From: CAYGZQ01 sp964354375 [NCBI: uncultured Planctomycetota bacterium]
GTDB lineage: Bacteria; JAJVIF01; JAPKYR01
Assembly: GCA_964354375.1 (NCBI GenBank)
Contig: CAYGZQ010000086.1
Span: 1 to 13,524, forward strand
Direction: 5' to 3'
Length of the DNA stretch: 13,524 bases
In this document: one piece after another, positions 1 through 5,785 of the stretch
Layout: each line of letters starts with the position of its first letter
How positions within the stretch are numbered: position 1 is the first letter of the stretch
The notes under the pieces: generated by a model
The model's database searches: none
What the model saw: only the letters and a program-made list of their open reading frames with translations
Told to the model about the DNA's origin: nothing
Translations under genes and position numbers: made by a program

Positions 1-75
1 GGGGGCCAGGGGGTGAGGTGGAGAGGGGGGCCAGGGGGTGAGGTGGAGAGGGGGGCCAGGGGGTGAGGCGATCGG
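1..75. repeat. G-rich 25-bp tandem repeat (about 2.7 copies) at window edge
   Basis: Positions 1-25 and 26-50 are identical. Positions 51-68 repeat the first 18 bases of the unit before the sequence diverges. The unit is almost pure purine with a run of five G, then CCA, then another run of five G. A 25-base period is not a multiple of three, so this is a non-coding minisatellite rather than a protein repeat. The array touches the window edge, so its true copy number is unknown. Confidence 0.9.
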
Positions 76-99
76 GGCTGCACCACGAGCCGCCGCGTC

Positions 100-108
100 T
101 GGTATACT
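100..108 (+). promoter_or_regulatory. Extended -10 promoter for the DUF1599/KARI-like operon
   Basis: TGGTATACT at 100-108 reads as an extended -10 element: TG, one base, then TATACT (5 of 6 matches to TATAAT). No good -35 hexamer lies 17 bases upstream, which is usual for extended -10 promoters. Transcription would start near 115. That leaves only about 12 bases before the ATG at 127 but about 27 before the ATG at 142, favouring the second start. Confidence 0.55.
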
Positions 109-141
109 AACTCGAACTTTCGCAGGATGGATGGTGAGGCA

Positions 142-462
142 ATGCCGATAGAAGATACGATCAGGCAATATAACGACATCGTCGAGGAGGCGCAGAAGCT
201 TCTCATAGCGAAGGATCACGACTACGGTGAGAGCTGGCGCGACATGCGGCTCCCGTCGATAACCGACCAGATTCTCATCAAGGCGAAGCGTGTCCAGCGT
301 CTCGAGGAGCTCGCGTCAAGGGGAGAGGAGGCGAAGGTGGCCGAGGGGAGGGAGAGTGAGTACCGGGACATCATCAACTATTGCGTGTTCGCCATAATCA
401 AGCTCAGGGAAGAGAGAGCGGGCAAGGGATCCTGTTGTGGAGGGGATAACAGCGATGCCTAG
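142..462 (+). CDS. DUF1599 / nucleotide-modification-associated domain 1 (Nmad1) protein
   Basis: A small 106-residue soluble, mostly helical protein, counted from ATG 142; ATG 127 would add five residues. I recognise the DUF1599 (Nmad1) signature: KDHDYGESWR at residues 24-33, TDQILIKAKR at 41-50, and an EYRDIINYCVFAIIKL segment near 74-89. The family is known mainly by association with nucleotide or DNA modification and has a MazG-like all-alpha look; its reaction is not established. Start 142 is preferred because homologues begin shortly before the first helix and the transcript probably starts near 115. The acidic tail carries a Cys-Cys-Gly-Gly motif whose codons double as the ribosome binding site of the next gene. 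Its last 8 bases overlap that gene, so the two are probably co-translated. Family call fairly sure; function unknown. Confidence 0.75.
   Translation: MPIEDTIRQYNDIVEEAQKLLIAKDHDYGESWRDMRLPSITDQILIKAKRVQRLEELASRGEEAKVAEGRESEYRDIINYCVFAIIKLREERAGKGSCCGGDNSDA
439..445 (+). promoter_or_regulatory. Ribosome binding site deciding the KARI-like start
   Basis: GGAGGGG at 439-445 lies 9 bases before ATG 455. The reading frame could open earlier at GTG 437, but that codon sits on the Shine-Dalgarno sequence itself. The site is inside the end of the DUF1599 gene, which implies translational coupling. Confidence 0.7.
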
Positions 463-1465
463 CAGGTCGTCCCCATACAGGACATATGCGATGCCGGTGC
501 TGGTCGGTCCGGATGGTCCGGTGGAACGGGTGGCGGTGATCGGCTACGGAAACCAGGGCCGGGCGCAGGCGCTGAACCTTATGGACAGCGGCCTTCCTGT
601 GACCGTCGGTCTGAGAAAGGGAAGTCCGCGCCGTGCGGCTGCAGAGGCCGACGGGCTGAAAGTCGCGGATATCGAGGATGCCGTCAAAGGCGCGACGACG
701 GTCCTACTGTTGATCCCCGACGAATACATACACGAAGCCGCGAAAACGGCGATGAAGCATGCGGGCGACGGCGCATTGCTTGTCCTGGCGCACGGGTCGA
801 GCCTGCATTTCGGGTACTGGGAAGTGAGAGAGGGTCTGGATTGCGGGCTTATCGCGCCGCACGGACCGGGGATCGAGATGAGGAGGTTGTATACCGAGGG
901 GAGCGGTCTGCCTGCGATACTCGCGGGAGTGCAGGATGCGACGGGCCGATGCCGGAAGCGTCTCGAGACGCTTGCAGCGGCGATAGGATGCGCCCGTCCG
1001 GGCGCGGGCATCCGATGGAGCACCCTGAGAGAAGAGGTCGAGACCGACCTTTTCGTCGAACAGGTCCTCCTCGTGGGCGGGGTGATCGAGCTTCTCAGGG
1101 CGGTCGTGGCGACAATGATCCGAGCGGGATACGATCCCGCGATCTGCAGGATGAGCACGCTCTATGAGCTCCCGCACATCGCGATTGTCTACGACAAGCT
1201 GGGCCCGGTCGAAGCGTTCAAGACGATAAGCCGGACCGCCGCGTTCGGGGCGGCCACTCGGGGGCCCAGGCTGGTCGATCATCATACGCGCAGGCTGCTG
1301 GAAGACATACTCGAGGAGATACGCTCCGGGATTTTCGTCCGGGAGCTTGTCAGCCCCGAGGCCCCGATCGTGCTGAACAGCTTTGTCGCGGGTCTGGAGG
1401 CCAGCAATCTCGCGGAGGCGGACAGGCCGTTCCACTCCAAAAATGCCGGCAAGGAGAAGAGTTGA
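455..1465 (+). CDS. Ketol-acid reductoisomerase-like paralogue with altered active site
   Basis: 336 residues, the length of class I KARI (about 330), homologous end to end. Genuine KARI (IlvC) isomerises and reduces acetolactate with NADPH and two Mg in valine/isoleucine synthesis. Seen here: Rossmann motif GYGNQG at 30-35; NLMDSG and VGLRKGS at 41-57, matching the nucleotide-binding strand; His113 in the AHG motif; Asp198 and Glu202 in ETDLFVEQ; Glu238; Ser259. Aligned to class I numbering these are H107, D190, E194, E230 and S251. Two invariant positions differ: catalytic Lys130 of APKGPG is His136 (APHGPG), and metal ligand Glu226 is Ser234. It is therefore probably not a normal KARI; it may be a plain reductase, act on another 2-keto acid, or be inactive. 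No other branched-chain amino-acid gene is nearby. It overlaps both neighbours, so it sits in an operon. Confidence 0.8.
   Translation: MPSRSSPYRTYAMPVLVGPDGPVERVAVIGYGNQGRAQALNLMDSGLPVTVGLRKGSPRRAAAEADGLKVADIEDAVKGATTVLLLIPDEYIHEAAKTAMKHAGDGALLVLAHGSSLHFGYWEVREGLDCGLIAPHGPGIEMRRLYTEGSGLPAILAGVQDATGRCRKRLETLAAAIGCARPGAGIRWSTLREEVETDLFVEQVLLVGGVIELLRAVVATMIRAGYDPAICRMSTLYELPHIAIVYDKLGPVEAFKTISRTAAFGAATRGPRLVDHHTRRLLEDILEEIRSGIFVRELVSPEAPIVLNSFVAGLEASNLAEADRPFHSKNAGKEKS
1451..1456 (+). promoter_or_regulatory. Ribosome binding site for a TTG start
   Basis: AAGGAG at 1451-1456 is 5 bases from TTG 1462. It is the best Shine-Dalgarno in this operon and supports the unusual start. The TTG overlaps the upstream TGA stop as TTGA (1462-1465). 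Confidence 0.75.
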
Positions 1466-1872
1466 CGCACGAAGAGGAGGAAGAGGGGCGGGTCGTCGAA
1501 TTTCCCCCGGACGATTTCGAGATGCCCCCGCAGCATCTCCCCGACATGATCGGGCGCGTGGAGCCGGGTCATCCTCTGAAGAGGCCGATGACGATAGCGA
1601 TAATCGTCCTGGGCATCCTGCTGGCGGTTCTGATCGCTCTGTCAATCTTCACCGGTCCGCCTCCGAAGCCCGGGGAGGGCGAGGAGGCGACGTTCTCCGA
1701 GATGTATCGCGAGCCGGGCAAGATCACGTACGAGGACAAGATAATCGAGGGCTGGTTTCTGGATCAGGAAATGCAGCATTTCATGGACAAATCCGGAAGA
1801 CGTTTCACGTACGTGGATTCTCACGAGAGAGAGGGCTCGCCGGTATCGGGGTACTGGCGACTCGTGGAGTGA
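1462..1872 (+). CDS. Small single-pass membrane protein, family not recognised
   Basis: 136 residues from a TTG start that overlaps the KARI-like stop by 4 bases, with a strong Shine-Dalgarno just upstream. Residues 1-39 are acidic (a run of five Glu near the start) and proline-rich. Lys40-Arg41 precede one hydrophobic helix at about 43-64. Residues 65-136 form a hydrophilic tail that begins with a Pro/Gly linker. Positive charges before the helix suggest the N-terminus is cytoplasmic and the tail is outside. There is no lipobox, no cysteine and no catalytic motif that I recognise. It ends the operon; the next gene is convergent, 69 bases away, with no obvious terminator between. Its role with the DUF1599 and KARI-like proteins is unknown. 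Confidence 0.75.
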   Translation: MTHEEEEEGRVVEFPPDDFEMPPQHLPDMIGRVEPGHPLKRPMTIAIIVLGILLAVLIALSIFTGPPPKPGEGEEATFSEMYREPGKITYEDKIIEGWFLDQEMQHFMDKSGRRFTYVDSHEREGSPVSGYWRLVE

Positions 1873-1941
1873 CAGGGGAATCCGGAATCCTGCGATTTTG
1901 AGACTGAAGGGGCGAGCGGTTTTGCGGGGACGGGCGTGCTC

Positions 1942-3672
1942 TCAGGCGCCGCTGGTACCGGCCGTTCTTTCTTCCCTTTTTTGCATTGCGGTCTGAATGT
2001 CGGCCAGCACCGCGAGGAATTCCGAGTGGCCCCCCGTTTTGAAAGCCATCGTCACTACATGACTTCCCAGGGTGCGGAAGAACGCGTCACGCCACCGCCT
2101 GGCGATCTCCGAACCCGCCTCGCGGAATCCGACACGAAGCGGTGAGTCACGTTTGACTCGTTCCTTGTTCGCGGCCTGAGCGAGACCGGCACGACTGCGC
2201 GCAAACTCCCCTGCCCGCTGAAATCCCATGCGAAGAATCTCGACCGGGGTCTCAAGAACGAGAAGGGGAAACTTCAGGAAGCTGAGTCGGCTGTAGAACC
2301 TCCGCATTATCCGGTTGGCCTGCTTCTGAAGCTCAGTCGCGGAGATGCCCAGGTCGGGAAGGAATGTGAGATAGTTCCCGTCGTATTTGTCCCAGCCGAC
2401 AACGTCGAGAGGAAGAATGCGCTTCTGCTTTGCGAGTCGCTCGGCGAGACGGCTTCCGGGGACGGGAACCGGCTTCAGAACCTGAATCGTATCCAGTCTT
2501 GTGTGCCTTATAAACGAGAGATAACGGTCTGCTCTCTCCCGAAGCGTAAGGCCGGTTGCCCGGGGCGATCCCTCCAGAGGATAGCCGAAGATAAACATGC
2601 CGTGGATCATGAAGCCGTGACGCCTCATATTCCTCACGTCGCTCTCCATCTGCTCGGGGGTCTGATGCTTGGACATTTCCTCGAGCTCTTCCCCAATCGG
2701 GGACTCAAGGCCGACTGCGATCATCTCAATGCCGGCGCTCCTCATGGCCCGCATCAGCTCTTCATCGCGACCCACCGAGCTTCTCGCCTGGATAGTCAGG
2801 TTGAGCCTTGCTCTTTTGCGCTTCTGCAGATCGCTTATGAGCCCAAGCAGCTCCATCGTCCCCTTTCTTCCCTGTATGAAGTTATCGTCGACGCAGAAGA
2901 ACTGCCTGAATCCGCTCTCGACCCGCTTCTCCAGTTCCCAGGCGACCCGCTCAGGCGACTTTGACCGGCTCGGGCCGAAACGGTCGTGGACAACGCAGAA
3001 CTCGCAGTTGAAACTGCAGCCTCTAGTGCGCTCGAACGGGGCTATGGTCAGAGGTCTTCTTTTCTCGACGAGAAGATCGAAGTCGGGTATGGGAAGGTTG
3101 TCGAGGTCGCATATGGGAGCACGGGATTCCGTAGTTATCATGCGGGAGCCCGGATCAAGAAAGCTGATGCCGCGAATACCGTTTATGGGTCGCTCGGCAA
3201 ACCAGGCGTCCAGGACCTCTTTAATGGTCTCTTCGCCTTCGCCATGGACCACGATGTCGATGCCGTTTTCCAGCGCCTCCCGGGGCAGCGCATCGACATG
3301 CGCGCCTCCGGCAATTGTGCGGACACCGAGGCTTCGGTAGAGCTGCGCAAGCTCGAAGACTCGCGGCATGGTGGACGTCAGCCCCGCGTAGAATCCGACG
3401 GCCTGGGCGGGTCGACGGGCCTGGAGGTTTCTATGGTCCGCAAGCGGATCCCCGGCCAGATCGCGCCTCGAGACCCCGCTGCGCCAGTTCAGCCCGTCAA
3501 TCACTTCCACGTCCCAGAGCCCCTGCTCTTTTGCGGCTGTGGCCACATACAGAGCCCCCAGCGGCGGCATCGCAATGTGACTGAAGACATTAGGATAAGG
3601 CACCGGCGGGATGATCAGTCTAAAGAGGGGACGACGGGTTGGATTCCCGTCGCAAAGATGTTGTCTTTTCAA
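1942..3672 (-). CDS. B12-binding-domain radical SAM protein
   Basis: 576 residues. The N-terminal half (about 17-160) has the layout of a cobalamin-binding Rossmann domain in radical SAM enzymes: PPLGALYVATAA near 36, AGGAHVDALP at 121-130, VVHGEGEETI at 141-150. The canonical cobalamin-ligating DxHxxG is not evident, as in many family members. The radical SAM core carries CxxxCxxC (Cys219, Cys223, Cys226) binding the 4Fe-4S cluster, with VDDNF at 261-265 and GLES at 321-324. A basic C-terminal tail of about 130 residues follows and does not match a domain I know. Substrate cannot be told; relatives include methyltransferases and ring-forming enzymes. The start is TTG 3672, supported by AAGAAGGG (3682-3689) 9 bases upstream and by a promoter giving a leader of about 24 bases. 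It is not in an operon. Confidence 0.85.
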   Translation of the reverse strand: MKRQHLCDGNPTRRPLFRLIIPPVPYPNVFSHIAMPPLGALYVATAAKEQGLWDVEVIDGLNWRSGVSRRDLAGDPLADHRNLQARRPAQAVGFYAGLTSTMPRVFELAQLYRSLGVRTIAGGAHVDALPREALENGIDIVVHGEGEETIKEVLDAWFAERPINGIRGISFLDPGSRMITTESRAPICDLDNLPIPDFDLLVEKRRPLTIAPFERTRGCSFNCEFCVVHDRFGPSRSKSPERVAWELEKRVESGFRQFFCVDDNFIQGRKGTMELLGLISDLQKRKRARLNLTIQARSSVGRDEELMRAMRSAGIEMIAVGLESPIGEELEEMSKHQTPEQMESDVRNMRRHGFMIHGMFIFGYPLEGSPRATGLTLRERADRYLSFIRHTRLDTIQVLKPVPVPGSRLAERLAKQKRILPLDVVGWDKYDGNYLTFLPDLGISATELQKQANRIMRRFYSRLSFLKFPLLVLETPVEILRMGFQRAGEFARSRAGLAQAANKERVKRDSPLRVGFREAGSEIARRWRDAFFRTLGSHVVTMAFKTGGHSEFLAVLADIQTAMQKREERTAGTSGA

Positions 3673-3681
3673 AATTTAAAT

Positions 3682-3689
3682 CCCTTCTT
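3682..3689 (-). promoter_or_regulatory. Ribosome binding site for the radical SAM TTG start
   Basis: Read on the minus strand this is AAGAAGGG, 9 bases before TTG 3672. There is no ATG nearby: the first in-frame ATG is codon 35, inside the conserved N-terminal domain. TTG is therefore the best start. Confidence 0.6.
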
Positions 3690-3702
3690 GAATGTCAGTC
3701 CA

Positions 3703-3731
3703 AAAATACAGGCTCAAAGCTGAAATGTCAA
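3703..3731 (-). promoter_or_regulatory. Sigma70-like promoter for the radical SAM gene
   Basis: On the minus strand TTGACA (3726-3731) is a perfect -35 hexamer. After exactly 17 bases comes TATTTT (3703-3708), matching the -10 consensus at 4 of 6. Transcription would begin near 3696, about 24 bases before the TTG start. Confidence 0.7.
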
Positions 3732-3767
3732 TCGACGGAAAGAGCGTTTCGACGGGGTCGGATGCGT

Positions 3768-3796
3768 TTGACCTGTCATGCTCAAGGCTTTACAAT
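3768..3796 (+). promoter_or_regulatory. Sigma70-like promoter for the ALDH7 gene
   Basis: TTGACC (3768-3773), a 17-base spacer and TACAAT (3791-3796) match consensus at 5 of 6 positions in each hexamer. Transcription would start near 3803. The in-frame ATG at 3778 lies inside the spacer and so cannot be the start; ATG 3874 is used after a leader of about 70 bases. This promoter faces away from the radical SAM promoter, whose -35 is 37 bases away. Confidence 0.75.
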
Positions 3797-3873
3797 CCCG
3801 TCTTGCTTTCCTTACTAATAGAGTCGGCGCACAACACTGCGATGTGTCGCGCCTGAATACTGCGGAGGTCGAT

Positions 3874-5412
3874 ATGAACAAGCGATACACTGACATACTC
3901 AAAGCCTGCGGGATCAACGATGTCAACTCCGGCGCGTGCTTCGGGGATTGGATCGAGAAGCCGTCTGGAGGGGAACTGGAGGTCTTCACGCCGATATGCT
4001 CAAGCAAGCTGGCGACCGTACTGATGGCGGGCGAACGTGACTACGAGAAGGTGATGGAGAAGGCCGAGGAGGCCAACAGGACATGGAGAATGATGCCCGC
4101 TCCGAAGCGCGGCGAGATCATCCGACAGCTCGGAGGAGCCCTGAGGGAGAAAAAAGATGCCCTGGGCGCGCTGGTTACGCTTGAGATGGGCAAGATAATC
4201 GCCGAGGGGAAAGGCGAAGTGCAGGAGATGATCGACATCTGCGATTTCGCCGTCGGGTTGTCCCGCCAGCTGTACGGGTTGACGATGCACTCGGAGCGAG
4301 CGGGTCACCGGATGTACGAGCAGTGGCATCCGCTCGGGACGATCGGGGTAATCTCGGCGTTCAATTTTCCGGTGGCGGTGTGGTGCTGGAACGCGGCGAT
4401 CGCTGCCGTGTGCGGCGACACGACGGTCTGGAAGCCGTCGAGCGAGACCCCTCTCACCGCGATCGCGGTACAGCACATCTGCAACGAAATCATGAAGGCG
4501 CACGGGCTGACGGGGATTTTCAACCTGGTCGTCGGTCGGGGCGGAACTGTCGGCGAGAGGCTGATCGGCGACAGGAGGATTCCGCTCGTCAGCGCTACCG
4601 GCTCGTGCGAGATGGGTTACCGAATAGGGGAGGTCGTGGGAAAACGACTGGGTCGGACCATTCTCGAGCTCGGCGGCAACAATGCCTTGATAGTAATGGA
4701 TGATGCGAATCTGGACCTGGCGCTGATGGCGATACTTTTCGGCTCGGTCGGTACGGCCGGCCAGAGATGCACGAGCACCCGCAGGATAATCGTCCATGAG
4801 ACGGTGTACGATCAGTTGCTGGAGAGGCTGGTCCGAGCCTACAAGACAGTGCCGATCGGAAATCCGCTCGATGACGGGACTCTGATGGGTCCGCTGGTGA
4901 ACGCGTCGGCGGTGGAGGTCATGCAGGCCGCGATCGGGCGCATCGGGAAAGCCGGCGGAAAAATCGTCTATGGAGGCGAGCCCGTCACGATCAAGGGTCT
5001 CGAAGGCGGCCATTATGTGAAGCCCTGCATCGCGGAGGCGAAGAACGAATGGGACATTGTCCAGGAGGAGACATTCGCTCCGATCCTCTACGCGCTCAAG
5101 TGCTCATCGATCGAAGAGGCCATAGATATCCAGAACGATGTCGTGCAGGGACTCTCGTCCGCCTGCTTCACGACGAATCTGCTGAGTGCGGAGACGTTTC
5201 TGTCGCATCGGGGGTCCGACTGCGGGATCGCCAATATTAACATCGGGACCTCCGGGGCCGAGATCGGCGGCGCGTTCGGAGGGGAGAAGGAGACCGGCGG
5301 CGGACGTGAAGCGGGAAGCGATTCCTGGAAGGCCTACATGAGAAGGCAGACGAACACGATCAACTGGTCGACCGAGCTTCCGCTGGCGCAGGGCATCAAA
5401 TTCGGAGACTGA
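3874..5412 (+). CDS. ALDH7-family aldehyde dehydrogenase, probable alpha-aminoadipic semialdehyde dehydrogenase
   Basis: 512 residues from ATG 3874, which has GGAGGT at 3864-3869. It resembles antiquitin (ALDH7A1) along its whole length, including EVQEMIDICDFAVGLSRQ near 115-132, the SGAEIGGAFGG segment, and the C-terminal LPLAQGIKF. ALDH7 enzymes oxidise alpha-aminoadipic semialdehyde to aminoadipate with NAD in lysine breakdown, in the cytosol. Catalytic residues are present: Asn164 (AFNFP), Lys187, Glu265 (LELGGNN) and nucleophile Cys299 (GQRCT). Glu118 and Arg298 align with human Glu121 and Arg301, which as I recall contact aminoadipate, so specificity is probably kept. No lysine aminotransferase or saccharopine gene is in the window, so the source of its aldehyde is open. 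Family certain; exact substrate inferred. Confidence 0.9.
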   Translation: MNKRYTDILKACGINDVNSGACFGDWIEKPSGGELEVFTPICSSKLATVLMAGERDYEKVMEKAEEANRTWRMMPAPKRGEIIRQLGGALREKKDALGALVTLEMGKIIAEGKGEVQEMIDICDFAVGLSRQLYGLTMHSERAGHRMYEQWHPLGTIGVISAFNFPVAVWCWNAAIAAVCGDTTVWKPSSETPLTAIAVQHICNEIMKAHGLTGIFNLVVGRGGTVGERLIGDRRIPLVSATGSCEMGYRIGEVVGKRLGRTILELGGNNALIVMDDANLDLALMAILFGSVGTAGQRCTSTRRIIVHETVYDQLLERLVRAYKTVPIGNPLDDGTLMGPLVNASAVEVMQAAIGRIGKAGGKIVYGGEPVTIKGLEGGHYVKPCIAEAKNEWDIVQEETFAPILYALKCSSIEEAIDIQNDVVQGLSSACFTTNLLSAETFLSHRGSDCGIANINIGTSGAEIGGAFGGEKETGGGREAGSDSWKAYMRRQTNTINWSTELPLAQGIKFGD

Positions 5413-5429
5413 TGCAGCACGCGCCTTAG

Positions 5430-5666
5430 GGGGCCGCTGAAAAACCTGTTTCGAAGCCGAATCGGGTGGCGCCCTCAGGCGGAAAGACTGCGCGAGCAGG
5501 CTTTCCGCCTGGGGGTGTTCGATCTATTAATCACTCTATTCATGAGGCATTCAGGTGATTGCTCCAGCACCCCCAGTCCGCCGCGGCGGACGGGGACTCG
5601 CCTGAGGGCGCCACGCCTGATTTGCCCTCCTTGCGCGAAATCGCACTCTTTCAACAGCGCCCTGGG
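5430..5666. repeat. Dense inverted-repeat, MITE-like non-coding element
   Basis: The 373-base gap 5413-5785 holds no credible gene. It contains nested symmetry. A 16-base perfect inverted repeat pairs 5466-5481 with 5599-5614. A hairpin at 5473-5514 has a 14-bp stem with one mismatch, an inner 4-bp stem and a GCGA (GNRA) loop. CTGGGGGTG (5509-5517) is complementary to 5568-5576. The palindrome GTCCGCCGCGGCGGAC sits at 5576-5591. The outer flanks are also imperfectly complementary: GGGCCGCTGAAAAAC on the left and, read inverted, AGGGCGCTGTTGAAAGAG on the right (5646-5663). This recalls the GGGCTGTTGAAAAA-type ends of some IS families. No transposase or clear target duplication is visible. A structured RNA or a terminator region for the ALDH7 gene is the alternative. 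Confidence 0.45.
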
Positions 5667-5730
5667 GCGCATGGTCCTTCACTCGCTTGCCGAAAATGTG
5701 AAGAACCGCATGCAGGATGCACGCGGCACG

Positions 5731-5759
5731 AAAAAAAAGCCCCCGCATGAAGCGGGGGC
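5731..5759 (-). terminator. Intrinsic terminator of the lipoprotein gene
   Basis: On the minus strand an 8-bp perfect GC stem (5752-5759 with 5739-5746) with a 5-base loop is followed by eight T (complement of A at 5731-5738). It begins 26 bases after the TAA stop of the lipoprotein gene. This is a textbook Rho-independent terminator. Confidence 0.93.
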
Positions 5760-5785
5760 AGCTGATATTCCTGTGATGCCGAAGC

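Noticed and set aside
544-1645. Long minus-strand ORFs opposite the KARI-like gene
   Set aside because: They are shadow frames in GC-rich DNA, rich in Arg, Pro and Ser with no family likeness; the plus-strand genes have clear homology.
2503-3723. Plus-strand ORFs opposite the radical SAM gene
   Set aside because: They are overlapped fully by a minus-strand gene with CxxxCxxC and other family motifs, and they have no motif of their own.
3778-3873. N-terminal extension of ALDH7 from ATG 3778
   Set aside because: The ATG lies between the -35 and -10 of a good promoter, the extension has no family likeness, and ATG 3874 has GGAGGT before it.
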